Shown here: piece by piece, positions 35,938 through 44,689 of the stretch
Numbering within the stretch: the stretch's first letter is position 1
How the letters are laid out: each line of letters begins with the position of its first letter
Assembly: GCA_017301995.1 (NCBI GenBank)
Contig: JAFLEH010000019.1
Coordinates: 1-64,000 of the forward strand
Source of the DNA: Verrucomicrobiota bacterium
GTDB taxonomy: Bacteria > Verrucomicrobiota > Verrucomicrobiia > Verrucomicrobiales > Akkermansiaceae
Length of the DNA: 64,000 bases
Direction: 5' to 3'
Notes under the pieces: model-generated
Databases searched by the model: none
What the model saw: only the letters and a program-made list of their open reading frames with translations
What the model was told of the DNA's origin: nothing
Program-made: the position numbers and the translations under genes

Positions 35938-37464
35938 ATGAAAACTCGCGCCATCCGCATTGTTCTAACTGCCGCAATTTTGGCCGCCAACCCCGCGCGC
36001 GCGGAGTATCCGGTCCAGCGGCCGGCACGCAAAACGCCGGCTCCCGCGGAATCGTCGATCACCGTCCATCCGGACCGCCCGAAGCAGACGATTCTGGGAT
36101 TCGGCTTCGAAATCCAGTCGGATTCCATCGGTTCCGGCAACGTCGGTCTGCCCGATGCCACCACCAGCGTGCCTCATGATTTGGTGCCTTCCGAACGCGA
36201 GAGATTCTATCAGGAGATGCTGAAAGGTTTCCGATACTGCCGACTCGCCGGCGGACTCTACTGGCGCGGGCTCGATCCTGAGAAAAAACACATGTCCGGA
36301 CGGTGGCCCGAGCAGATGAATGAACTGCGCGGAATGATCGAATCGGCGGGCATTGAGGGAGTATCTCTGGAATACTGGTCTCCCGCGCCATTCTGGAAGG
36401 CCAACGGTGCCTACGTGGGAGCGGACAGGAACACCAACATCCTGCGGTGCTTCGGCCCGGATTTTGCCAACGATCCGGTCTATCACGGAGATGCCGACCG
36501 ATTTTTCAAGGACTTCTCGGCGGCCCTGGTCCATGATCTGACCTATCTCCGGGAGCACCGGATTCCAGTCAAATTCTGGGGGTTGCAGAACGAACCCCGG
36601 CCATGGAATGCCGGAAACGATTACTCGCGCTGCGTTTACAACGATTCCCAATACGACCGCGCGTTCAGCGCCGTCGCGCCCGCCATCCGCGCGTTCGATC
36701 CGGGCATCCGGATCATCGCCGATTCATGGGACCTGAACTGCATCGCGCGGGTTCTGCGGGACCCGAAACGCAGCCCGCTTGTGGACGCGCTCGTGATCCA
36801 TCACGTCGGATCCGATTCCAACCTCATCCTAACACAGGTTCCGGCCCTCCGCGCGAAATACGGCCATGAAAAGCCCCTGTTTCAAAACGAATACGAATAC
36901 CTCGCGGGACCCACCTCTCCGGCCCGCTGCCTCAACACCGTGCAACATATCATGAACTGGTTCCAAGCCGGTGAAGCGCCAACCTGGTTCTGGATCCACG
37001 CGCTCAAACCGATCAAGAACAAAGAAGCGAGCGGCTACTCGCTCGGATTCTGGCGACCGGCGGCCGACACCGGCGCCGCCGATCATCCGGATTTCCCCGG
37101 ACTCAAACCCGGCCATTGGCAATGGAACAAATACAACTGGCATGCCGTTGGCAGTTTCATCAGGCACATGCCATGGGATTGCCGCGCGGTCGCGGTGACC
37201 GAACCGTCCCGCGACAACGACCTGCGCGTCCTCGCTTTCAAGCGCCCCAACGGAAAACTGACCGTCGTTCTATCCAACCGCAGTTTCGGACGGCATCGGT
37301 TCAACGTGGAAACCGGCCTAAGGAATGCCACCTTCAAGGGATGGCGATACACCCCCGACCACGCCGGCGACAACTTCACGGGTTCGGCGGCGGGAACCCT
37401 GAATGGCGGCACCATTTCCCCGGACCTTGCAGATATGTCATGGGAGTTCTGGGAGGAACAATAG
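35938..37464 (+). CDS. GH30-like glycoside hydrolase, secreted
   Basis: A 508-residue secreted clan-A hydrolase with signal peptide MKTRAIRIVLTAAILAANPA. ILGFGFEIQSDSIGSGN (52-68) matches the opening strand of GH30. The predicted acid/base Glu219 is in KFWGLQNEPRPW and the predicted nucleophile Glu318 in LFQNEYEYLAGP. The C-terminal beta-sandwich includes RVLAFKRPNGKLTVVLSNRS. GH30 members cleave beta-linked glucose, xylose, fucose or glucuronoxylan; which applies here is unknown, though the uronate-type transporter upstream favours a uronate-containing substrate. The length is normal for the family. Confidence 0.78.
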   Translation: MKTRAIRIVLTAAILAANPARAEYPVQRPARKTPAPAESSITVHPDRPKQTILGFGFEIQSDSIGSGNVGLPDATTSVPHDLVPSERERFYQEMLKGFRYCRLAGGLYWRGLDPEKKHMSGRWPEQMNELRGMIESAGIEGVSLEYWSPAPFWKANGAYVGADRNTNILRCFGPDFANDPVYHGDADRFFKDFSAALVHDLTYLREHRIPVKFWGLQNEPRPWNAGNDYSRCVYNDSQYDRAFSAVAPAIRAFDPGIRIIADSWDLNCIARVLRDPKRSPLVDALVIHHVGSDSNLILTQVPALRAKYGHEKPLFQNEYEYLAGPTSPARCLNTVQHIMNWFQAGEAPTWFWIHALKPIKNKEASGYSLGFWRPAADTGAADHPDFPGLKPGHWQWNKYNWHAVGSFIRHMPWDCRAVAVTEPSRDNDLRVLAFKRPNGKLTVVLSNRSFGRHRFNVETGLRNATFKGWRYTPDHAGDNFTGSAAGTLNGGTISPDLADMSWEFWEEQ

Positions 37465-37546
37465 TCCCCGCACGGCGCTCCGCCGAATCAACCTGCCCGC
37501 ACCAACCATGTTAGCATATCCCAACACAGCACCGGCAAGCCATCTC

Positions 37547-38242
37547 ATGAGATTCCAACTGTGGCTGTTCATTCTGTTGATTGGAATCGCCAAGGCCGCT
37601 CCCCCACCCGCCACACCCGACCGCATTTGGACCATCCTCCCGATCGGAGATTCGATCACCCAGGGCGGCGCGACCTTCTCCAACTGGCGGCTGGAACTGT
37701 GTGAGAAACTTTCCTCCGCAGGGTGGTCTGTCAAATACACGGGCACCCAAAAGAGCCCAAGCCGTATCGGAAATCTGGCTCACGAGGGCCATGGGGGAAA
37801 GAATGCCGAGTTCCTGGCCAAGCGGTTGACCGAAACCGCCGCGAAGATTCCCGCCGACATCGCCCTGATCCACGCCGGACACAACCACTTCGCCGAAGAA
37901 AAGCCTGTGCCTGGCATCATTGCGGCTCACCAATCCATCATCGCCAGTCTCCGGGCGGCAAATCCGAAAGTTATGATTTTCGTCGCAAAGGTCATTCCCA
38001 GCGGCAAACTCCCCAAATACTCCTATATCCCCGAACTGAACAACGCCATCGGGCGTATGGCGGAGAAACTCAACACCGCGGAGTCCCCAGTCCGTGTTGT
38101 CGATCAGACCGCCGGATTCGATCCGGAAACCGACACCATCGCCGACCGGGTCCACCCCAACAAACAAGGTGCGTCAAAGATGGCAACCCGCTGGTTCGAA
38201 GCCATTTCCAAATCTCTGCCACCACCGAACGCGCCTCGCTGA
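37547..38242 (+). CDS. SGNH/GDSL hydrolase, probable carbohydrate esterase
   Basis: A 231-residue secreted esterase. The ATG at 37547 gives a compact signal peptide (MRFQLWLFILLIGIAKA); another in-frame ATG at 37508 is possible. SGNH blocks are present: ILPIGDSITQGG with the Ser36 nucleophile, a Gly in HEGHGGKNAE, Asn in HAGHNHFAE and the Asp/His pair in DRVHPNKQGA. It probably removes acetyl or similar groups from a polysaccharide so that the glycosidases can act. It is the last gene of the plus-strand block that begins with the transporter. Confidence 0.85.
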   Translation: MRFQLWLFILLIGIAKAAPPPATPDRIWTILPIGDSITQGGATFSNWRLELCEKLSSAGWSVKYTGTQKSPSRIGNLAHEGHGGKNAEFLAKRLTETAAKIPADIALIHAGHNHFAEEKPVPGIIAAHQSIIASLRAANPKVMIFVAKVIPSGKLPKYSYIPELNNAIGRMAEKLNTAESPVRVVDQTAGFDPETDTIADRVHPNKQGASKMATRWFEAISKSLPPPNAPR

Positions 38243-38312
38243 AGCTTCGCGCCAGCTGCGGTTGCGCGTTTTCGATTGGAGCGAACGAGAATGGCCCGGC
38301 GGAGGATTTCGG

Positions 38313-38346
38313 CTAGTGCATCGATTCGGAAGTTAGTGTGCATTTG
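38313..38346 (-). repeat. 34-bp bipartite repeat, copy C (inverted)
   Basis: Read on the minus strand this is CAAATGCACA, 16 bases, TGCACTAG, the same fixed bases and gap as the copies at 91-124 and 38432-38465. Together with the copy at 38432-38465 it forms a 153-bp inverted pair with CTAGTGCATC/GATGCACTAG at its outer ends. That arrangement resembles a tiny non-autonomous element, although no target-site duplication is evident. Confidence 0.8.
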
Positions 38347-38431
38347 ATCTAGCTACGGATGCGCCTAGTGGCTGATTCGGCACGGTGTCTGCGACAGTTT
38401 CTGGTGATGACGGATTTAATGCGCATAAATC

Positions 38432-38465
38432 CAAATGCACAGTTATTACGAGAAAGATGCACTAG
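38432..38465 (+). repeat. 34-bp bipartite repeat, copy B
   Basis: CAAATGCACA (38432-38441), 16 bases, TGCACTAG (38458-38465). TGCAC cores are 22 bp apart. It lies 95 nt beyond the 3' end of the fucosidase gene at 38561, mirroring the position of copy A beyond the 3' end of the left block. Confidence 0.8.
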
Positions 38466-38560
38466 GTCAGCGTTTGGTCGCCGGGCGCACCGCGATGCCG
38501 CACCATCCCATCCGCGGACAGTCATCACCGGGCACCCTCCGCCACACGGAGCGACTCCCT

Positions 38561-40288
38561 CTATTCCGGCCGATAGAGTTCCAATTCCGCTACTCCGGGA
38601 GCGCCGGCGTCACACTCCAGATCAAGCCGAAATTTCGAAGCGGTGACTGGCGTGATGTTCGCCGCCTTGCCATGGCCGTTGGTCGATCCCTTCGCAATCT
38701 CGCGCCATTGACCGTCTATCGAGGCCGATAGGGTGAACTTCTGGTTCCGGCGCGGCCAAACGTCTGGTTCATCGAATCCGAACGCCGATATGGTTGCGGC
38801 TTGTTTGAGGATGATCTCAAGCGTGGCGGACTTCTCCGTCTTGGGTGCAAGCCAACGCTTCTCTCCGGTCCCGTCAAAGACATTGGAGGCGATGTTCTTG
38901 CCATCCGCCGCACTGGCCGTGGCGGTCGCTCCGAGCGTTGGCAAACCGGGAACATCAGGGCTCCCCTCAATCGTTAGAACAACCACCGTATCAGCCGGAT
39001 CTGCCGGCGTGGCTGGCACATCGATGGTGATGCGGCCAGGTTCCGACGCGGTCTTCAATCTGGATGCGGGTGATGTTAGGAGATGGGCCGATACCGCCCG
39101 ATTCTCCAACGGCACGCGGAGTTTTCCGTCCTTCGGCCAATCGAACACGTGCAGGTAAAGGGTGTTTCCCTTGCGGGTGGCGCAGCCCCAGGAAAGCCGC
39201 CGGAAAGGACCGGCGGTGGTTCCATAAATGGACTCGCCATTGGCGGAGACCCACTTTCCCATCTCCAACAGACGTCCGGCCATGCCTTCGTCAATGGTGC
39301 CGTCCTTGCGCGGCCCGACGTTGAGGAGAAAATTGCCGCCCTTTGAGCAGATATCCGCAAGCTTGCGGATCAAATCGGCGGAAGGCTTCAGCCGTTTCAT
39401 GTCCTCGGTGACATATCCCCAGTTGTTGCCGATCGTCATACAGGTTTCCCAGTCACCCTTGTAACCGGTGATCGGCACGAACTGCTCCGGAGTTTTGGTA
39501 TCGCCGCCATAGCCTCCGCCGAGACGATTGTTGGTGATGATGCCCGGCACTGTGGCAACAATATCATGAAGCGGCTTGGCACGCGCGACGTTCATCCAAG
39601 TGGGAGTATCCCACCAGAAGATGTCCGGATTGTAACGGGTGATGAGTTCGCGGGTCTGCGGAATGGCGATGGATTTCAGATAGGTATCGAAACTCCCCTG
39701 CTGTGCGGGGTCCCAGCCCTCGCCTTCGTTGTAACGCGATTTCGCTCCACCGGGATGGGTCCAGTCCTGGGCCTGCGAGTAATAGAATCCGATCTTGAGC
39801 CCCTCACCGTGTGCGGCCTTCACCAGCGGACCTAGCAAATCCATGCCGTAGGGTGTGGCATCGGCGATATCCCAATCGGTGGCATCGGATGGAAACAATG
39901 CGAAGCCCTCGTGATGCTTGGAGGTGATGACCATATAGCGCATCCCGGCATCCTTGGCGAGACGCGCCCAGGCAACGGGATCATAGCGGACCGGATTGAA
40001 CTCCTGTGCAAACCGGCGGTAGGTTGCAACGGGAATCTTCTCCTTGTGCATGACCCACTCGCCATTGCGGGCGGGCACCGCATAGACTCCCCAGTGGATG
40101 AACATTCCGAACTTGGCGTCGCGCCACCACTTCATGCGGGCATCGCGCTGGGCCAGCGTCTCGGCGCCTGAAACCGCTTTGATGGACGGATCAATGGTCT
40201 CGCCGCCGTTGGATTCCGCCGCGGCAAGAGGACCGCCGAACATCACGACCGGACAGATCAGCGAGACAAGCAAGGATGGATTTTTCAT
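38561..40288 (-). CDS. GH29 alpha-L-fucosidase with C-terminal F5/8-like domain
   Basis: A 575-residue secreted fucosidase. The start at 40288 gives a signal peptide (MKNPSLLVSLICPVVMFGGP). GH29 marks: GMFIHWGVYAVP (61-72), ITSKHHEGFALF (121-132), IGFYYSQAQDW (166-176) and NPDIFWWDTPTW with predicted nucleophile Asp227. The C-terminal about 140 residues resemble a discoidin (F5/8) carbohydrate-binding domain (SAFGFDEPDVWPRRNQKFTL and the ending GVAELELYRPE). It is the last gene of the long minus-strand run that starts at 59209, and 76 nt separate it from the GH106 gene. Confidence 0.9.
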   Translation of the reverse strand: MKNPSLLVSLICPVVMFGGPLAAAESNGGETIDPSIKAVSGAETLAQRDARMKWWRDAKFGMFIHWGVYAVPARNGEWVMHKEKIPVATYRRFAQEFNPVRYDPVAWARLAKDAGMRYMVITSKHHEGFALFPSDATDWDIADATPYGMDLLGPLVKAAHGEGLKIGFYYSQAQDWTHPGGAKSRYNEGEGWDPAQQGSFDTYLKSIAIPQTRELITRYNPDIFWWDTPTWMNVARAKPLHDIVATVPGIITNNRLGGGYGGDTKTPEQFVPITGYKGDWETCMTIGNNWGYVTEDMKRLKPSADLIRKLADICSKGGNFLLNVGPRKDGTIDEGMAGRLLEMGKWVSANGESIYGTTAGPFRRLSWGCATRKGNTLYLHVFDWPKDGKLRVPLENRAVSAHLLTSPASRLKTASEPGRITIDVPATPADPADTVVVLTIEGSPDVPGLPTLGATATASAADGKNIASNVFDGTGEKRWLAPKTEKSATLEIILKQAATISAFGFDEPDVWPRRNQKFTLSASIDGQWREIAKGSTNGHGKAANITPVTASKFRLDLECDAGAPGVAELELYRPE

Positions 40289-40364
40289 AGGGAAATCGTG
40301 TGTTTTCTTGAGAGGTGGCGGATACGATCCATTCCATCGTGGAATTTCAAACATCCGGAATGGA

Positions 40365-43300
40365 TCATCGGGAGATCGTTATTTCGACCGGGCCGATCAG
40401 TCCTGACTCCGTGCTGCCACGGTAATGGGTCGGGACGGTGACATAGTGGTTGGCCAGCGTATTGCATACGAGCACCTCGATGCGGTTCTCTCCGGCGCGC
40501 ACGCTTCCGGTTAGATCATAACACCACGGCGGCGCGGTTCTTACGCCCACGGATCGGCCGTTGACATGCACCTCCGCTGATGAAACGAGGTTGCCAAGAT
40601 CAAGCACGACAGTTTGGTTATGCTTTACCTCCGGCAAGTTGATGATCTTCCGGTACCACGCTCCGCCCGAGTAGGTCTCCAGCACTCCGAGTCTCGACCA
40701 ATCACCGGTCTTGATCCTGCCATTCCCGCATTCGAGGCGAATGTAATCGGAAAACGCCGCGCCGCCGTATTCGCCGCGTGTCTGTTGCAAACGGATCGCG
40801 ACCACTGGCGCGGCAAGCTCCACTTCGGCAACCACAACCGACCACGCTCCCGGCGTTCCGCCAACCGCGCAGCCCTTTCCATCCACCCAGACCCGGGGTT
40901 TTGCCTGACAGGGCAAACACATGCCCCGCAGTCCCGGCGGTGCGGTGAACCGATACCAACCCGCCGGAACTCGAACCTCGGGCCGGGTGTCGAACGGAAG
41001 CCGGTCGCGGTCAGAGCGCAAGATTGTCTCCAAATCGGTATTCCAAGGCAACGGACGATCAGTCGCGGGCGACACCGGCCGCCGGGACGATCCGAACACC
41101 AGCCATCCGCGCCCGGGTTGGTCATAGCGGAGAAGCAACGGATTCGAGCCACGTTCCAGATCGGCGTTCGTCGTTTTGGGAGCGAGTTCCCGCCCGCGCA
41201 ACCAGGTCTTCGCGGGCAACAACCCGCCAGAGTTAACAACCGTCGGACCCGCCCGCGGCGCATCCACCGAAGTCCACAGATAATATCGCGTTCCATTTTT
41301 CTCCGCGACACGCTTGCATTCCGGGTGTCCGTGTTGGACCGCTCCAAGTCCGATGTTCTCATCCATCACCCGGATCTTCAGCCCATGATACCCCTGTCTC
41401 CCACAATCACCGGGGATTCCGTATCTCCACGAGTAATCGTAAGGTTGCCACAGGTACTCACTGCCGTTGACCACAACAGGCATGTTAGGATCCACCCTCC
41501 GGATTGAAGCCAGCTCCGCGTCGATCTCCGCGGATGCCGGCAGAGGACCAAGCAGCCAGAAACTCGGACCATACCCGCAGGTCACCTCCCGCCATTTTGA
41601 ATCGTCAAAACCGGGCTTTTCCCAGCCGGGATTTCCGGCAACTTCGTCCGCATACCTCATCCTGCGGGCCTCGGCGCCAACCAACGACGCGCTCGGCGGC
41701 CAATGGAAGTCACCGAACCGATTGTCCAACACCGGCTTCAGTTCGAAATCCCATTCACCGTCCAATGGGATCGATAGATCGGAATCTACGGTCGTTCCAT
41801 CGGAGGACACCGAAGGTGTTCCCGGCGCGAAGACGATCAACTGCAGTTCCTTTTCTGTCAGCGGAAGCTTGAGTTTCGTGCCTTCCGCACTTTGTCCAAT
41901 GACCGGAAGCGATCTGACACCACCGGTCCACGGGTCCCAAAGTTCAACCGCACCATTCGCACGGAACGTACATTCGGTACCCTTTGGCGCGCCATAGATC
42001 GCATAGACATCCCTGAATCCGATCCGCCGATGGTTGACGATCCCCGGCCCGGTGTAGTCGCGGAACGGAATTCCTCCGATTGGATCATTCGCAATACCAC
42101 CGGGGAAAAGTTCTCTAACAAACGTTTTCACCTCCGGATCGTTCCTGCCAACGCGGTCGCTGGCCTCAGGCAACGCGCCTATCGCCAGCACGCAGCCTCC
42201 CGCGCGCTTGAATTCGAGCGCTTTCCCAAGCGTGGCATGGCGGATGGCCTTCATTCCAGGCAAAATCAGGGCCTTATAGATGTTTCCGCCAATATGGATC
42301 TCGCGGCCCACAATCCGCGCGCGTTCAAGGGATTGCGAATCCATGAAATCGAAGTCGATGCTTTTGGCATGCAGTGTTTCCGCGCACCTGAATGCGCAAT
42401 CCACCGCCTGTTTTCCATCTATGCCCGCGTGGACCGGATCTGTCGGATAGAGGACCGCCACGTCACACCGGTGGTCGCCCTGGCTGAGCAGATAGGCGAG
42501 CCGCTGCTGGCAGTCCATGAACCCCTTCATGTGTCGCCAGTATGGCATGCGGAAGGTATTGTCCGGCGGAGCCCACTCCCACCATCCGCCATGCGTGGAG
42601 TAATACATGCCGTGGATGCCCAGCAGATTGTACCCCAGCGCGTAGTTCGCGAATGTCGCATCGATGAATCCCGCCGACGAGGTTCCCCATCCGCTCCCAT
42701 AGAAGCCTTCCAGCCAAACCCTGGGCCGCTGATAGAGATGGGCGATCGATGCCGCCACCTTGGCCTTGATCAGATCCCTGGCAAGTCTCGGTTGGTCGGA
42801 ACCCGGCCCTTGGTTCCACCTTTGGGTGCGAAAGTAGTCGCCGAATTCGTCCACCTGCCTGCCCCTTCCTCCATGGTCGCACCCCAAGATCATTCCCCTC
42901 TCCTGATGCCAGTCAAATGCTGGCTTGAAAAATCCCTCCTCGCTGAGACTCGCGAGCACGTCGTAGTAGTCAAGCCGGATCTTTGGAGTGCGGGGCCCCG
43001 TGTCCTTGAATAGCGCGGGCAACTCGGGCGTGAGATCATAGCCCTTGCGCTTCCTGAATTCCGACGCGAACCCCTCCGACCACAACCTGCCTCTGACACC
43101 GAACTGCAATTCGTCCGAAAAGAAAAAGTTCAATCCCTTTCCCGCTTCACCCGGAAAGCGCTTCTCGAATTGTCCGAAGAATCGCTCCGAATACCACCGC
43201 CCGGCCATCGGGTGCATCGGATTGAGCGACCAAGGAACGGTTTCAGGCGCCACTTTCCCATCCTTGTCCATCCGAAGTACCATGCCGCGCACTTCCGGAT

Positions 43301-43778
43301 GTTCGCGGAGCAGATCGTCCACCATGTATCCCTGACCAAAGCCAAGCGTGTAATCACTCAGGCTAACCGCGGCTCCCTGTTTTCCGGCCTCCCGCATGAA
43401 CCAACCCACGAGATTCCACCACTCATCCGAGAAAATCTCCGGGTCGCTTGGATAGGTTAGACCATAGCTCCGACCGCCGCGCTCGGAATGCGCGTAGTTG
43501 ATCTGATAGCCGGAAACCCCCATGCCTTCCATCTGCTCCAACTGCCAACCAAGACGTTCCTTGGTGAGTGGGTCTCCCAGCCACCAGAAAAAAGGAACAA
43601 CCCCATAGCCGGGCGGCGGCGACTTGAAGCCTGGCAGCACATCGAGATCCGGCGACCGATCCGCCATACCCACCGCACCCGCCGGCGTTCTATCGTTGAC
43701 CACCCCCGCCGGTTCGGCACCCTGTGCTGAAGCCGTTAGGAAGATGAAACTGGCAATGGAGACGCAATGACGGTTCAT
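40365..43778 (-). CDS. GH106-like alpha-L-rhamnosidase, secreted
   Basis: A 1137-residue secreted protein. The start at 43778 overlaps the stop of the upstream SGNH gene (ATGA), and the signal peptide is MNRHCVSIASFIFLTASAQG. PPPGYGVVPFFWWLGDPLTK, then LNFFFSDELQFG and RPRVWLEGFYGSGWGTS, are characteristic of the GH106 rhamnosidase family; the acidic residues in these segments are candidate catalytic or calcium ligands. A C-terminal GH2-like galactose-binding module (GAWYRKIINLPEVKHNQTVV, AEVHVNGRSVGVRTAPPWCY) closes the protein. GH106 enzymes release terminal alpha-L-rhamnose, for example from pectic side chains. The length fits the family (about 1000-1150). Confidence 0.82.
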   Translation of the reverse strand: MNRHCVSIASFIFLTASAQGAEPAGVVNDRTPAGAVGMADRSPDLDVLPGFKSPPPGYGVVPFFWWLGDPLTKERLGWQLEQMEGMGVSGYQINYAHSERGGRSYGLTYPSDPEIFSDEWWNLVGWFMREAGKQGAAVSLSDYTLGFGQGYMVDDLLREHPEVRGMVLRMDKDGKVAPETVPWSLNPMHPMAGRWYSERFFGQFEKRFPGEAGKGLNFFFSDELQFGVRGRLWSEGFASEFRKRKGYDLTPELPALFKDTGPRTPKIRLDYYDVLASLSEEGFFKPAFDWHQERGMILGCDHGGRGRQVDEFGDYFRTQRWNQGPGSDQPRLARDLIKAKVAASIAHLYQRPRVWLEGFYGSGWGTSSAGFIDATFANYALGYNLLGIHGMYYSTHGGWWEWAPPDNTFRMPYWRHMKGFMDCQQRLAYLLSQGDHRCDVAVLYPTDPVHAGIDGKQAVDCAFRCAETLHAKSIDFDFMDSQSLERARIVGREIHIGGNIYKALILPGMKAIRHATLGKALEFKRAGGCVLAIGALPEASDRVGRNDPEVKTFVRELFPGGIANDPIGGIPFRDYTGPGIVNHRRIGFRDVYAIYGAPKGTECTFRANGAVELWDPWTGGVRSLPVIGQSAEGTKLKLPLTEKELQLIVFAPGTPSVSSDGTTVDSDLSIPLDGEWDFELKPVLDNRFGDFHWPPSASLVGAEARRMRYADEVAGNPGWEKPGFDDSKWREVTCGYGPSFWLLGPLPASAEIDAELASIRRVDPNMPVVVNGSEYLWQPYDYSWRYGIPGDCGRQGYHGLKIRVMDENIGLGAVQHGHPECKRVAEKNGTRYYLWTSVDAPRAGPTVVNSGGLLPAKTWLRGRELAPKTTNADLERGSNPLLLRYDQPGRGWLVFGSSRRPVSPATDRPLPWNTDLETILRSDRDRLPFDTRPEVRVPAGWYRFTAPPGLRGMCLPCQAKPRVWVDGKGCAVGGTPGAWSVVVAEVELAAPVVAIRLQQTRGEYGGAAFSDYIRLECGNGRIKTGDWSRLGVLETYSGGAWYRKIINLPEVKHNQTVVLDLGNLVSSAEVHVNGRSVGVRTAPPWCYDLTGSVRAGENRIEVLVCNTLANHYVTVPTHYRGSTESGLIGPVEITISR

Positions 43779-44689
43779 GGGGCTGGATCTCTCGTGGTGT
43801 TGGATCTTGGACCGCCGGGGCTCACGGAGGCAGGTAGGCTTGAAAACCACGCTGACAGCTCCGCCTCCACGAGCGCATGACCGCGGGCGTTCGGATGATT
43901 TGACTGCGCCATCAAATCAACCAAGGGAGTACCGTTCGCGGTTTCACGCATGAATGCCGTTAGTGAGTCGGCAAGCCCGACATGGTATTCCGCCGCTAGC
44001 TTCCGTATCTGTTCCGCATGTTGGTTCAACGGATCCGCCGGGTCCGACAGCTTCGCCTGCTGGTCGGGAGTCGGCGTGAGGAGAATCACCTTCACGCCCG
44101 CAGCCTGCGATTTCCGGATCATTTGCATCCAGTTGTCCTTCGCTCTATCCAAACCGATCCTGCGGTCATTCAGGGCATAGTCGATCAACACCACATCGGG
44201 CTTGAGCGGAAGCACATCCGCTCCGAAGCGGGCCGCGCCCTTCCCCGAATCCTCGCCGCCGATCGCGGTTACGATCACATTGATCACGGCATGAGGAAAC
44301 TGTTTGGCCAGCTTCTCGCGCAAAAGATTCGGATAGGCATGCGCCGAATCAACAACAGGGGTCACAAAATAACCGGCAGGAACGCTGTGACCGTGACAAA
44401 CGATCGTTACGGTGCGGTTCCGCGGCCACCTGGCCTCCAACAACGTGATCACCGGTTCAAGGTAGTTCGATTGAATGGCTCTGCCTTTCACCGGCGATTG
44501 GACAACCGGAGGCGTGGAATTCGCCGATTTGACGCTACCCTGATCGATGGGTGCGGGGGCGCAATCGGAGAGAGCGGCGCCGGGTTCGGCCAAGGTGGCC
44601 CCGGAATCGGAGCAACCTGCAGCAACGGGTTTCTGGAAAATCACCTGAACGAAGAGAACGACCGAAAATATGACGTGACTGGGTTTCAT
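43775..44689 (-). CDS. SGNH hydrolase, probable glycan esterase
   Basis: A 304-residue secreted protein (signal peptide MKPSHVIFSVVLFVQVIFQK). SGNH blocks: VCHGHSVPAG (a GHS in place of GDS, Ser still present), Gly in IGGEDSGKGA, Asn in IDYALNDRR and the catalytic His in SNHPNARGHAL. A low-complexity stretch follows the signal peptide. Its ATG overlaps the stop of the GH95 gene (44686-44689) and its stop overlaps the start of GH106 (43775-43778), both as ATGA, so the three are likely made in fixed proportion. It is predicted to de-acylate the glycan attacked by the fucosidase and rhamnosidase. Confidence 0.82.
   Translation of the reverse strand: MKPSHVIFSVVLFVQVIFQKPVAAGCSDSGATLAEPGAALSDCAPAPIDQGSVKSANSTPPVVQSPVKGRAIQSNYLEPVITLLEARWPRNRTVTIVCHGHSVPAGYFVTPVVDSAHAYPNLLREKLAKQFPHAVINVIVTAIGGEDSGKGAARFGADVLPLKPDVVLIDYALNDRRIGLDRAKDNWMQMIRKSQAAGVKVILLTPTPDQQAKLSDPADPLNQHAEQIRKLAAEYHVGLADSLTAFMRETANGTPLVDLMAQSNHPNARGHALVEAELSAWFSSLPASVSPGGPRSNTTRDPAP

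Larger units (their letters stand above)
38243..38560. other. Gene-free region between convergent blocks
   Basis: This 318-nt stretch separates the plus-strand SGNH gene from the minus-strand fucosidase. Its base composition is visibly more AT-rich than the flanks between 38330 and 38470. It holds two copies of the 34-bp bipartite repeat in opposite orientation (38313-38346 and 38432-38465) and a palindromic ATGCGCAT at 38419-38426. No convincing open frame and no classic T-tailed terminator was found. Confidence 0.6.

Noticed and set aside
38347..38431. Possible small RNA or attachment site inside the inverted repeat pair
   Set aside because: No clear promoter, terminator or tRNA-like sequence is present; only the palindrome ATGCGCAT stands out.
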